This document shows, one piece after another, positions 9,518 through 17,427 of a stretch of 64,000 bases of DNA (position 1 is the first letter of the stretch; every line of letters begins with the position of its first letter). The stretch covers positions 62,001 to 126,000 of the forward strand of contig JBAIYS010000002.1 in assembly GCA_036763105.1 (NCBI GenBank). The letters are read 5' to 3'. This DNA comes from Peptococcaceae bacterium 1198_IL3148 (lineage in GTDB: Bacteria; Bacillota; Desulfotomaculia; Desulfotomaculales; Desulfohalotomaculaceae). The notes below the pieces were generated by a model. The model did not search any database. It was not told where the DNA came from and worked only from the letters and a program-made list of their open reading frames with translations. Made by a program: the position numbers and the translations under genes.

Positions 9518-9640
9518 ATGGCAGTTTGGAAATGCTCCCAATGTGGTGAAACCAAGGAGGGACGTTGTAAGCCAAGAAAATGCCCGTCATGCGGAGCATC
9601 TGGCACTGACACCTTTGTAAAGGCAGAAGAATCCAAGTAA
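9518..9640 (+). CDS. small RCKP-type rubredoxin-like cysteine protein
   Basis: A 40-residue protein, too short for usual gene calls but with a strong TTTAGGAGGTGAG ribosome site. It has two CxxC pairs (WKCSQCGE and RKCPSCGA) around the RCKPRKCP core, spaced like a small rubredoxin or zinc-ribbon knuckle. NCBI labels similar proteins RCKP-type rubredoxin-like. It could hold one Fe or Zn. A terminator follows at once, so it is probably a monocistronic gene. Its function is unknown; electron transfer in an anaerobe is a guess. Confidence 0.75.
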   Translation: MAVWKCSQCGETKEGRCKPRKCPSCGASGTDTFVKAEESK

Positions 9641-9669
9641 TTCCATTATATATCTTGATGGCTGGTTAT

Positions 9670-9702
9670 ATGCTCCTGGACATTCCGGGAGCATATTTGT
9701 TA
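9670..9702 (+). terminator. rho-independent terminator after the cysteine protein
   Basis: ATGCTCC and GGGAGCAT pair over a ten-base loop and are followed by ATTTGTTAT. It ends the short transcript of the 40-residue protein. Confidence 0.6.
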
Positions 9703-9782
9703 TAATGTATTCCATACTGGAATATAAATTAAAATTTGTTTATTGCATTCAATTATAATGAATTCCGATGAGGAATAATCTT

Positions 9783-9915
9783 AAACGCTTAATTTTCTTC
9801 TATGAAAAACGGGGGAACCATTTATTGGGGTTAATCCAGTGCTTTCGCTGGTAGGGCTAAACCTTGCGGCCCGAACCCGTCAGCTAACCTCGTCAGCGTT
9901 GTAGGGGACCGTTCT
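9783..9915 (+). ncRNA. c-di-AMP riboswitch (ydaO/yuaA class)
   Basis: The conserved blocks of the ydaO/yuaA aptamer are visible in order: CGGGGGAACCA, then GGGGTTAATC, then AGGGC, and CCCGAACCCGTCAGCTAACC. Outer pairing is offered by GTAGGGGACC. A terminator lies 60 bases downstream and the osmoprotectant transporter opuA follows. In this class ligand binding favours termination, so high c-di-AMP should shut off betaine uptake. That fits the known role of c-di-AMP in limiting osmolyte import. Ends are approximate. Confidence 0.9.
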
Positions 9916-9975
9916 AAATGATTAATGTTAATTAATTATTGTATTTTTGCACCTTTCTATTCTGTAAAAATATGG

Positions 9976-9999
9976 AAACCCCTATGAGGGTTTTTTTTG
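9976..9999 (+). terminator. expression-platform terminator of the c-di-AMP riboswitch
   Basis: AAACCC and GGGTTT form a short stem over CTATGA and run into eight T residues. It lies between the aptamer and opuAA and is the likely switch point. The 105 bases that follow up to opuAA show no other gene I can support. Confidence 0.75.
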
Positions 10000-10105
10000 T
10001 TTTTATATAGAGACAAATTTGTTCCGTATAAAGCAAAACCAATTACAAAATGCTATAGGTATATCCAAAGAAGCAGTAGAGATATTAAAGGAAGGTATTA
10101 AGTAG

Positions 10106-11308
10106 ATGAAAAAATTAGTGGTTAAAGATCTAGTTAAAATTTTTGGTGATAATCCTAAAAAGGCCTTGCAAATGATTAAGGAAGGCAAAGACAAAGATGA
10201 AATTTTTGCTAAAACCAAACAAACGGTGGGCGTATATAATGCTAATTTTGAAGTGGACACCGGCGAGACTTTCGTAATCATGGGCTTGTCCGGCAGTGGT
10301 AAATCAACACTACTGCGTTGTTTAAATCGCTTAATTAATCCCACCAGTGGACAAATTTTAATTGATGGTGAGGACGTTGCCAAAGCAAATGATGAGCGGT
10401 TGCGCTATATAAGACGCCAAAAGCTGGGCATGGTGTTTCAAAACTTTGCTTTATTCCCCCACCGTACGGTGTTAGAGAATGCAGCCTATGGCCTGGAAAT
10501 TCAAGGAATGGATGAAAAGACAAGACTGGAGAAGGCCGCAGAAGCTCTGGAATTGGTGGGCCTCAAGGGAAGGGAAGACTCGCGACCAGATCAACTTTCC
10601 GGTGGTATGCAACAGCGGGTGGGGTTGGCCCGGGCCTTGGCCAGTGATCCGGATATTTTATTGATGGACGAAGCCTTTAGTGCGCTAGATCCACTTATTC
10701 GTAAGGACATGCAGGATGAACTGCTGTCCATTCAAAGCCAGATGAATAAAACCATTATTTTTGTCTCCCACGATTTGGACGAGGCTTTAAAACTTGGTGA
10801 TCGCATTATGTTGATGAAAGATGGCTCCATCGTGCAAATAGGTACGCCGGAGGAAATCCTTACCAATCCAGCCAATGATTACGTGGAGCGCTTTGTAGAA
10901 GACGTGGACATGACCAAAGTGCTGACTGCTGAAGGGGTAATGAAAAAGCCCGAGGCTACCATTACTATTAAGCATGGACCGCGATTAGCCTTGCGGATGA
11001 TGCGGGATAACGGTATATCCAGTATTTTTGTTACCGCTAAAGATAGAAAACTTTTAGGTATTGTAACAGCTGATTGCTGTGTCGATGCGGTGGTAAATGG
11101 CAATAACGACATTACCAGATTAATTGTCCCCGATGTACCCCAAGTGACGCCAGATACTAACTTAAACGATGTCATTCCTCTGCTGGCGGACTCTAGATAT
11201 CCAGTGGCAGTGGTTAATGACGATGGCAAATTAATGGGCGTGATTGTGCGTGGGGCTGTGCTGGCAGGCATGATGAGAAAAGGGGGGGACAATAATGGAG
11301 ATGCCTAA
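10106..11308 (+). CDS. opuAA: glycine betaine/proline ABC transporter ATP-binding protein with CBS pair
   Basis: 400 residues. The ABC ATPase has Walker A GLSGSGKST near residue 59, the LSGGMQQRVGLARAL signature, and Walker B ILLMDEAFSALD. Two CBS domains fill the C-terminal 120 residues, as in OpuA/ProV, where they sense ionic strength or c-di-AMP. It energises uptake of glycine betaine or related osmolytes. It is the first gene of opuAA-opuAB-opuAC behind the c-di-AMP riboswitch, which would add RNA-level control. The ATG follows AAGGAAGG. Confidence 0.93.
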   Translation: MKKLVVKDLVKIFGDNPKKALQMIKEGKDKDEIFAKTKQTVGVYNANFEVDTGETFVIMGLSGSGKSTLLRCLNRLINPTSGQILIDGEDVAKANDERLRYIRRQKLGMVFQNFALFPHRTVLENAAYGLEIQGMDEKTRLEKAAEALELVGLKGREDSRPDQLSGGMQQRVGLARALASDPDILLMDEAFSALDPLIRKDMQDELLSIQSQMNKTIIFVSHDLDEALKLGDRIMLMKDGSIVQIGTPEEILTNPANDYVERFVEDVDMTKVLTAEGVMKKPEATITIKHGPRLALRMMRDNGISSIFVTAKDRKLLGIVTADCCVDAVVNGNNDITRLIVPDVPQVTPDTNLNDVIPLLADSRYPVAVVNDDGKLMGVIVRGAVLAGMMRKGGDNNGDA

Positions 11309-12128
11309 AATACCTATTGGCGGAGCTGTGGAATGGTTTGTAGATTTTTTAGATATATATTTTGGCTGGCTGTTTGATTTGATCACCGATGTGGTTGAGT
11401 TCATGGTGGGCAATTTTACCGACCTTTTGATATTTTTACATCCCTTTATTTTCATTGCTCTAGTGGCTTTAATTGCTTGGCGTCTAGCTGGCAACAAAAT
11501 AGCCATTGGTTCGATATTGGGCTTGCTTTTAATTTGGAATATTGGCATGTGGCAACCAGCCATGGAGACCATTGCCTTGGTGTTAATAGCAACCTTTTTA
11601 TCTTTGCTGGTGAGTATACCCTTAGGTATTTTAACTGCTCGCAAAGAGTGGGTGCACAGAATAGTGATGCCAGTTTTGGATTTAATGCAGACAATGCCGC
11701 CCTTTGTATATCTAGTACCGGTGGTAATTCTGTTTAGAATTGGCGAGGTGCCAGGCTTGATTGCGACGGTGGTGTTTGCCATGCCGCCGGCCATTAAATT
11801 AACGGGCTTAGGCATTCGCCAAGTACCCAAGGAGTTAGTGGAAGCAGCGGAGGCCTTTGGCTCTACCGAAAGGCAAAAATTATTTAAAGTACAACTTCCT
11901 TTGGCATTGCCAACAATTATGACTGGGGTTAACCAATGTATTTTGTTGGCCCTGTCCATGGTGGTAATTGCCGCTATGGTTGGTGTTGGTGGACTGGGTG
12001 GCATGGTGTTGCGCGGTATCCAGCGTTTGGATGTGGGCATGGGATTTGAGGCTGGACTTTCCATTGTCATTATCGCCATTATCCTTGACCGCATTACCCA
12101 AAATATTGCTGGTAAGCCGAGAACATAA
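11295..12128 (+). CDS. opuAB: glycine betaine ABC transporter permease
   Basis: 277 residues with several membrane helices. The BPD-transport inner-membrane domain has the EAA loop as EAAEAFGSTERQKLFKVQLP. The N-terminal 60 residues form an amphipathic plus membrane segment as in OpuAB/ProW. It is the channel subunit for betaine uptake and pairs with the upstream ATPase. The gene overlaps opuAA by 14 bases and has GGGGGGG as ribosome site inside that gene. The long open frame on the opposite strand here is a shadow. Confidence 0.93.
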   Translation: MEMPKIPIGGAVEWFVDFLDIYFGWLFDLITDVVEFMVGNFTDLLIFLHPFIFIALVALIAWRLAGNKIAIGSILGLLLIWNIGMWQPAMETIALVLIATFLSLLVSIPLGILTARKEWVHRIVMPVLDLMQTMPPFVYLVPVVILFRIGEVPGLIATVVFAMPPAIKLTGLGIRQVPKELVEAAEAFGSTERQKLFKVQLPLALPTIMTGVNQCILLALSMVVIAAMVGVGGLGGMVLRGIQRLDVGMGFEAGLSIVIIAIILDRITQNIAGKPRT

Positions 12129-12153
12129 TATTAAGTTTAGGGGGAGAGAAAAC

Positions 12154-13044
12154 TTGAGGAAATTTACTAAATTATTAGCGTTACTGGCCACAGTATTGTT
12201 GATGACAGTGGCCTTGGTAGCTTGTGGCGGCAATGATAAGCAAGGTGACGCCGAAAAGCAGGCAGCGGACAATAAGGGTACAGTCAAATTGGGCTATGTG
12301 GAATGGGATTCCGAAGTGGCCAGCACCCATGTGGTTAAAGAGGTGTTAGAAAGTAAAATGGGCTATGAAGTAGAAGCCACTGCAGTGGATGCCGCCATTA
12401 TGTGGCAAGGTATTAAACGCGGTGACTTTGATGCCATCGTATCAGCATGGCTACCTGCCACCCACGCCGATTACTATGCCCAGGTGGAAGGGGATGTGGA
12501 AAACTTAGGGCCTAACCTAGAAGATGCCAAAATTGGTTTGGTGGTACCTAGCTATGTGGAGATAAATTCCATTGAAGAGTTAAATAGTGTTAAAGATCAG
12601 TTTGAAGGTAAAATTGTGGGCATTGAGCCCGGTGCCGGTGTGGTTAATGCCACAGAAAAAGCCATTGCAGAGTATGGGCTGGACTTTAATTTGCAAACCA
12701 GCAGTAGTGCTGCCATGGCTGCTGAGTTAACCAGTGCGATAAAAGAGGAAAGGGCAATTGCAGTTACCGGTTGGACACCCCACTGGAAGTTTGCAAAATT
12801 TGATTTAAAATACCTAGAAGATCCTAAAGGCGTATATGGCGAAGCTGAACAAATTGACACCATTGTACGCAAAGGTTTAAAGGATGACGATGAAGAATTA
12901 TATAATTTCTTGGACAAGTTCTACTGGACCCCAGCGGATATGGAAGCAGTGATGCTGAAAATTCAAGACGGTATGGATCCAGAAGAGGCTGCTAAGCAGT
13001 GGGTGGAAGAGAATAAGGACAAAGTAGAAGAGTGGTTAAACTAG
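12154..13044 (+). CDS. opuAC: glycine betaine-binding lipoprotein
   Basis: 296 residues, the extracytoplasmic receptor of the OpuA transporter. A lipoprotein signal is clear: a KLLALLATVLL core ends in VALVAC, followed by an acidic linker. The OpuAC-type fold begins with TVKLGYVEWDSE; tryptophans in IMWQGIKRG, SAWLPATHADYY and TGWTPHWKF are the likely aromatic cage for the quaternary ammonium. I choose TTG 12154, preceded by GGGGGAGAG, because an upstream ATG at 11968 lies inside opuAB and would add 62 non-signal residues. A terminator follows. Confidence 0.93.
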   Translation: MRKFTKLLALLATVLLMTVALVACGGNDKQGDAEKQAADNKGTVKLGYVEWDSEVASTHVVKEVLESKMGYEVEATAVDAAIMWQGIKRGDFDAIVSAWLPATHADYYAQVEGDVENLGPNLEDAKIGLVVPSYVEINSIEELNSVKDQFEGKIVGIEPGAGVVNATEKAIAEYGLDFNLQTSSSAAMAAELTSAIKEERAIAVTGWTPHWKFAKFDLKYLEDPKGVYGEAEQIDTIVRKGLKDDDEELYNFLDKFYWTPADMEAVMLKIQDGMDPEEAAKQWVEENKDKVEEWLN

Positions 13045-13053
13045 TTTAACTAA

Positions 13054-13087
13054 ACAGGTATCATCTAGTTTTGATGGTACCTGTTTT
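13054..13087 (+). terminator. terminator of the opuA operon
   Basis: ACAGGTATCATC and GATGGTACCTGT pair over a short loop and are followed by five T residues, ten bases after the opuAC stop. Confidence 0.85.
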
Positions 13088-13108
13088 TGCCTTGCAGAGT
13101 GATATTTG

Positions 13109-13137
13109 TTGACAGCTACAGTGGTAAGTAGTAAAAT
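13109..13137 (+). promoter_or_regulatory. sigma-A promoter for the 96-residue unknown gene
   Basis: A full TTGACA and TAAAAT are separated by 17 bases. It lies 69 bases upstream of the next start and just after the opuA terminator. Confidence 0.7.
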
Positions 13138-13205
13138 TTCCCTTGTAACTTAAAGATATAAATGCTGTACAGTGGGCATTTTAATAACTGTGGAGGTGTA
13201 CACAT

Positions 13206-13496
13206 ATGGAAAACTCTTATGATATTTTTGATACAACATTGATAGATAAACTGGTTTTATTGCAGCGGCAACAAAAAAACTTAGATGAAGGTGACGAGTT
13301 AAAATTTAAAGCTGACTTGGTATTCTTTGTTAATTTTCTCAATTCACAGTTGCGGAAAGATTTAACGGAGGCCGATGAGCTAGATATTGTTAAATATAAA
13401 GATTTTATTAGAGAGGATTATACTTTTAAAGATATTATAGATCGCCGCCTTAACAGTGCAAAAATTGCCCTGAAATTGTTGAAACAAATACAATAG
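13206..13496 (+). CDS. small charged protein of unknown function
   Basis: 96 residues, rich in Lys, Asp, Glu and Leu, with no signal peptide, membrane helix or cysteines. Long stretches look helical (residues about 12-45 and 75-96). I do not recognise a family. It has its own promoter, a GTGGAGGTG ribosome site, and sits alone between the opuA terminator and the FMN riboswitch promoter, so it is a monocistronic gene. Its base composition is more AT-rich than the flanking operons. Confidence 0.7.
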   Translation: MENSYDIFDTTLIDKLVLLQRQQKNLDEGDELKFKADLVFFVNFLNSQLRKDLTEADELDIVKYKDFIREDYTFKDIIDRRLNSAKIALKLLKQIQ

Positions 13497-13508
13497 TATA
13501 AGTAATTA

Positions 13509-13537
13509 TTGACATTAATTAAAGCTGGTAATATAAT
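13509..13537 (+). promoter_or_regulatory. sigma-A promoter of the riboflavin operon
   Basis: Consensus TTGACA and TATAAT with a 17-base spacer, about 27 bases before the FMN aptamer. The strength of the match fits an operon controlled mainly by its riboswitch. Confidence 0.85.
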
Positions 13538-13563
13538 CTAATTAAGTTGAACTTAATAAAGCG

Positions 13564-13692
13564 TAACCTTCGGGGACTGGTGTAATTCCGTACCGGCGGT
13601 GAGGATTTAATTCCAAGCCCGCGAACCCTTTTATTAGGGTGGATTCGGTGAAATTCCGAAGCCGACAGTTAAAGTCTGGATGGGAGAAGGTA
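13564..13692 (+). ncRNA. FMN riboswitch (RFN element)
   Basis: The aptamer closes by ACCTTC pairing with GAAGGT at its end. Conserved blocks are CTTCGGGGACTGGTG, ATTCCGTACCGGCGGTGA, AGCCCGCGA, GGATTCGGTGAAATTCCG and AGCCGACAGT. It lies just before ribD-ribE-ribBA-ribH. FMN binding should promote formation of the terminator at 13774-13812 and shut the operon off. Confidence 0.96.
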
Positions 13693-13773
13693 AACATAAA
13701 TCATTACGCAGGTGGTGTTTTTTTCACTTATACTTGCTTTAATGAGTTATGCTTATTTGTTTTGCCATTTTAC

Positions 13774-13812
13774 AAACCCTGGAGGAAACTCTTGGGTTTT
13801 ATTTTGTTTTGG
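13774..13812 (+). terminator. FMN riboswitch terminator
   Basis: AAACCC and GGGTTT enclose an inner GAG/CTC pair with a GAAA loop, followed by TATTTTGTTTT. It lies 80 bases after the aptamer and ends just before the ribD ribosome site. The rest of the 13497-13822 gap is promoter, aptamer and this switch. Confidence 0.75.
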
Positions 13813-13822
13813 GGGTGAAAAG

Positions 13823-14962
13823 TTGCAACAAGTGGACACTGACAGGGATATCTTCTTTATGCAAAAAGCACTGGAGTTGGCAGCTAAAGCCGAAGGTTAC
13901 ACCAGCCCTAATCCACTGGTGGGAGCAGTGGTGGTAAAGGATGGCCGCATTGTTGGCCAAGGTTATCACCAAAAGGCTGGGACACCCCATGCGGAGGTGC
14001 ATGCCCTAAAGGATGCCGGCAGTTTAGCACTAGGAGCAACAATTTATGTCACGCTGGAGCCCTGTTGCCACTATGGGCGGACACCACCATGTACCGAAGC
14101 CATTAAAGCGGCTGGGATTAAAAGGGTGGTGGCAGCGATGACCGATCCCAATCCCTTAGTGGCTGGCCAGGGATTAAACTCTCTCAAAACAGCGGGCATC
14201 GAAGTTTCTTCTGGCATACTGGCAGAGGAGGCAGCCCAATTAAACGAAGTGTTTATAAAGTATATCACTAAAAAGCTACCCTTTGTGGCATTAAAGGCAG
14301 CGGTCAGCTTAGATGGTAAAATTGCCACCGTTATCGGTGAATCCCAATGGATCACTGGCACTGAATCCCGCTTATATACCCATTCCCTGCGTCACAAATA
14401 CGATGGCATTTTGGTGGGTATTAACACTGTTTTGGCCGACAACCCCTCTTTAACCACTCGTTTGCCTGCTGGCCAAGGTAAGGATCCGGTGCGGATAATT
14501 CTGGACAGCAAATGCCGGACGCCGCTGGATGCTAAAATAATTAATCAAGCATCAGCAGCCCAGACAATTATTGCCACCACCAGTGGGGCCGATGTCGACA
14601 AAATAAAAGCCTTGGAGGCCCAAGGGGCGGAAGTAATAATCTGTGGGGATGCAGACACAGTGGACTTGCATCAACTGTTGCAGCAATTGGCCGCCAGAAA
14701 AATTACCAGTTTGTTGGTGGAAGGTGGAGCCGGTGTTCACGGTTCCTTTTTAACCAGCGGTTTGGTGGACAAAGTTTATTGGTTTATCGCCCCAATGCTA
14801 ATTGGCGGCGACGCGGCCCCCGGCGCGGTGGGGGGATCAGGAATAAGACATTTAGAAGATGCGGTAAAATTAGATCGCACAACAATTCGCCATTTTGGCA
14901 AAGATATCTGTGTGGAAGGTTATGTTGCCCAAGGAGGTGGTAGACTATCTTTACTGGAATAG
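13823..14962 (+). CDS. ribD: bifunctional riboflavin deaminase/reductase RibD
   Basis: About 379 residues. The N-terminal zinc deaminase has HAEVHAL and PCCHYGRTPPC, and the C-terminal reductase starts near residue 150 (KAAVSLDGKIAT) with VEGGAGVHGSFL. It converts the pyrimidine product of GTP cyclohydrolase II to the 5-amino-6-ribitylamino form. I choose TTG 13823, preceded by GGGGGTG, over an in-frame ATG at 13712 that lies in the riboswitch leader and would add 37 hydrophobic residues. Its end overlaps the probable start of ribE by 16 bases. Confidence 0.94.
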   Translation: MQQVDTDRDIFFMQKALELAAKAEGYTSPNPLVGAVVVKDGRIVGQGYHQKAGTPHAEVHALKDAGSLALGATIYVTLEPCCHYGRTPPCTEAIKAAGIKRVVAAMTDPNPLVAGQGLNSLKTAGIEVSSGILAEEAAQLNEVFIKYITKKLPFVALKAAVSLDGKIATVIGESQWITGTESRLYTHSLRHKYDGILVGINTVLADNPSLTTRLPAGQGKDPVRIILDSKCRTPLDAKIINQASAAQTIIATTSGADVDKIKALEAQGAEVIICGDADTVDLHQLLQQLAARKITSLLVEGGAGVHGSFLTSGLVDKVYWFIAPMLIGGDAAPGAVGGSGIRHLEDAVKLDRTTIRHFGKDICVEGYVAQGGGRLSLLE

Positions 14963-15606
14963 TTGAGGAACTGGGCACCATTAGAAGCATTACCAAAGGT
15001 GCAGATTCAGCGAAGTTACATATTAACGCCAGCAAGGTGTTGCAAGGTATTAAACTGGGTGACAGTATTGCTGTCAATGGTGTTTGTTTGACAGCAACCA
15101 CCTTTAGTGATGATGGCTTTACTGCGGACTGCATGGCGGAAACATTGGCTAAAAGTAATTTGGGAGAATTGGCACCGGGCAGTGAAGTGAACTTGGAACG
15201 GGCATTGCGTTTGGGTGACAGATTGGGTGGACACATTGTCACCGGACATATTGATGGGGTAGGTTCGATAATTAAAATAGAACGCCATGACATCGCCATT
15301 TTAATTACCGTTAAGGCACCGCCGGCGGTGATGCGCTATATTATTAAAAAGGGCTCGGTGGCCATAGATGGCACCAGCCTAACGGTGGTGGATCACACTC
15401 CAGATACTTTCCAAGTGTCGTTAATCCCCCACACTGCCCACCATACTGTATTAGGGGGGAAAAAAGTAGGGGATCAAGTTAATTTGGAAGGCGATGTGTT
15501 AGGTAAATATATCGAAAAATTGATGGGTCAAAGGCAAGAAAATAGTGATCCTAAAAGTCCAGACAATATATCGATGGACTTCCTAGCTAAGCACGGGTTT
15601 CTCTAA
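14947..15606 (+). CDS. ribE: riboflavin synthase alpha chain with probable AUC start
   Basis: About 219 residues, two lumazine-binding barrels that dismutate two 6,7-dimethyl-8-ribityllumazine molecules to riboflavin. The family begins MFTGIVEELG; here FTGIVEELG is encoded intact from 14950, but the codon before it is ATC and the frame has a TAG at 14941-14943. No ATG, GTG or TTG exists in between. An AGGAGGTGG site (14932-14940) sits at normal distance from ATC 14947. The next canonical starts (15034 GTG, 15037 TTG) would delete about 30 residues of the first barrel. I infer an AUC start coupled to ribD; a point mutation or read error of ATG is the alternative. Confidence 0.88.
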   Translation: MFTGIVEELGTIRSITKGADSAKLHINASKVLQGIKLGDSIAVNGVCLTATTFSDDGFTADCMAETLAKSNLGELAPGSEVNLERALRLGDRLGGHIVTGHIDGVGSIIKIERHDIAILITVKAPPAVMRYIIKKGSVAIDGTSLTVVDHTPDTFQVSLIPHTAHHTVLGGKKVGDQVNLEGDVLGKYIEKLMGQRQENSDPKSPDNISMDFLAKHGFL

Positions 15607-15627
15607 TTAAATTAAGGGGGTTTTAAT

Positions 15628-16854
15628 GTGACCTATAAATTCAACACAGTTGAAGAAGCAATTGAAGATATAAAACAAGGTAAAATGATTATTGTGGTGG
15701 ACGATGAAGATCGCGAAAACGAGGGGGACTTAGTGGTGGCAGCAGAAAAGGCCACTCCAGAAGTGGTAAACTTTATGGCCACCCACGCCAAAGGTTTAAT
15801 TTGCTTACCAATCGAAAACAAACGGGCGGATGAACTGGATCTGCCACTGATGGTGACCCACAACACCGACCCCAATGGCACCGCCTTTACCGTTTCCATT
15901 GATGGGAAAGATTCTACCACCGGTATTTCTGCCTATGAGCGGGCAATGACCGTTAAAGATGTGCTGAACCCCAACACCAAACCAACGGATTTGCGTCGGC
16001 CCGGTCACATCTTCCCATTGCGGGCCCGGGAGGGTGGCGTGTTGCGCCGTTCCGGCCACACCGAAGCAGCGGTGGATTTGGCTCGCCTGGCGGGATTGTA
16101 TCCGGCCGGGGTAATTTGTGAAATTATGAAGGACGATGGCACCATGGCCAGAGTGCCGGAATTGATGGAGTTTGCTGAAGAACATCGCCTAAAGATTATT
16201 ACCGTGGCTGCGTTGATTAAATACCGGCGCAACCATGAAAAGTTAGTTAAGCGGGTAGAGACGGTGCATATGCCCACCAAATATGGAGACTTCAATGCGG
16301 TGGCTTACGAAAGTTTGCTGGATGGCGAAGGCCACATTGCTTTGGTTAAAGGGGATTTACAAAGCGTAGAAGCACCGCTGGTTAGGGTGCACTCCGAGTG
16401 TTTAACCGGTGATGCCTTTGGCTCGTTGCGTTGCGATTGCGGTGATCAACTGGCCACCGCGCTGCAACAAATAGAGCGAGAAGGGGTTGGGGTGCTGTTA
16501 TATATGCGGCAAGAGGGCCGCGGCATTGGTTTAATTAACAAAATGCGGGCCTATAAACTGCAAGAAATGGGTGCCGACACTGTGGAAGCTAACGAAGCCT
16601 TGGGCTTTCCTGCAGACCTGCGGGACTACGGAGTGGGGGCGCAAATTTTAGTGGACTTGGGTTTATCCAAAATTCGGCTATTGACCAATAACCCCAGAAA
16701 AATTGCCGGCTTAGAAGGTTACGGCTTAGAAGTGATGAACCGAGTGCCGATAGAAATCCAACCCGGTGAAGATAACCAATTTTATTTGAGTACCAAAAAA
16801 CAAAAAATGGGCCACATGCTCAAGTTACAAGGCTTAGAGAAAAAAGAAGCATAA
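15628..16854 (+). CDS. ribBA: bifunctional DHBP synthase / GTP cyclohydrolase II
   Basis: 408 residues. The N-terminal half makes 3,4-dihydroxy-2-butanone 4-phosphate from ribulose 5-phosphate, with [10 protein letters not shown] and [15 protein letters not shown]. The C-terminal half is GTP cyclohydrolase II with the zinc cysteines in [20 protein letters not shown] and the RQEGRGIGL loop. Together they supply both riboflavin precursors. It starts at GTG 15628 after AAGGGGG, 21 bp after ribE, in the FMN-controlled operon. Confidence 0.96.
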   Translation: MTYKFNTVEEAIEDIKQGKMIIVVDDEDRENEGDLVVAAEKATPEVVNFMATHAKGLICLPIENKRADELDLPLMVTHNTDPNGTAFTVSIDGKDSTTGISAYERAMTVKDVLNPNTKPTDLRRPGHIFPLRAREGGVLRRSGHTEAAVDLARLAGLYPAGVICEIMKDDGTMARVPELMEFAEEHRLKIITVAALIKYRRNHEKLVKRVETVHMPTKYGDFNAVAYESLLDGEGHIALVKGDLQSVEAPLVRVHSECLTGDAFGSLRCDCGDQLATALQQIEREGVGVLLYMRQEGRGIGLINKMRAYKLQEMGADTVEANEALGFPADLRDYGVGAQILVDLGLSKIRLLTNNPRKIAGLEGYGLEVMNRVPIEIQPGEDNQFYLSTKKQKMGHMLKLQGLEKKEA

Positions 16855-16911
16855 CAAACACATAGTGCGTAAAAAAATTAAATTAAATTAATATTTTAGG
16901 AGGAACATATC

Positions 16912-17379
16912 ATGTCACAAATATTTGAAGGACATTTAATTGGACAAGGGTTAAAAATTGGTATAGTGGTCAGTCGTTTTAATGAATTTATTTCTACCAA
17001 ACTCCTTTCCGGGGCGCTAGATGCATTAAAAAGGCACGGCGTAAATGAGATGGATGTTGATGTGGCTTGGGTACCCGGAGCCTATGAAATTCCTTTGTTA
17101 GCAAAGAAAATGGTGGAATTAAATAAATATGATGCGGTAATTACTTTAGGTGCGGTAATTAGAGGCAATACACCTCACTTTGATTATGTTGCAGCGGAGG
17201 TTTCCAAAGGGGTAGCAAAGGTTGGTTTAGATAGCGGTATGCCGGTGATCTTTGGTGTATTAACCACCGATACCATTGAGCAAGCAATTGAGCGGGCTGG
17301 CACCAAGGCTGGTAACAAGGGCTGGGATGTTGCCACCAACGCCATTGAAATGGCCAACTTGATGCGGACCCTTGGTTAA
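16912..17379 (+). CDS. ribH: 6,7-dimethyl-8-ribityllumazine synthase
   Basis: 155 residues, the usual size of the subunits that build the icosahedral lumazine synthase shell. Substrate motifs are SRFNEFIS near residue 22, VPGAYEIP near 55, [14 protein letters not shown] with the catalytic His near 88, and FGVLTTDT near 113. It condenses the ribitylamino pyrimidine with DHBP. An AGGAGG site precedes the ATG. It is the last riboflavin gene; the next gene follows after 48 bp. Confidence 0.96.
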   Translation: MSQIFEGHLIGQGLKIGIVVSRFNEFISTKLLSGALDALKRHGVNEMDVDVAWVPGAYEIPLLAKKMVELNKYDAVITLGAVIRGNTPHFDYVAAEVSKGVAKVGLDSGMPVIFGVLTTDTIEQAIERAGTKAGNKGWDVATNAIEMANLMRTLG

Positions 17380-17427
17380 GTCCAATTCAGTTGCGGTATA
17401 ATAAATTGTAAAATCAATGATGATGGG

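Noticed and set aside
10018-10105. Possible 28-residue peptide before opuAA
   Set aside because: No ribosome site ahead of its TTG and it lies in the riboswitch leader; chance frame most likely.
11231-12094. 287-residue open frame on the minus strand over opuAB
   Set aside because: Low-complexity, Met/Thr/Ser-rich product with no ribosome site and no family resemblance; it mirrors the clear opuAB gene.
11968-12153. 62-residue N-terminal extension of opuAC
   Set aside because: It lies wholly inside opuAB and would bury the lipoprotein signal; TTG 12154 has a good ribosome site.
13712-13822. Early ATG start of ribD
   Set aside because: It lies in the riboswitch expression platform and adds residues without homology; TTG 13823 follows GGGGGTG.
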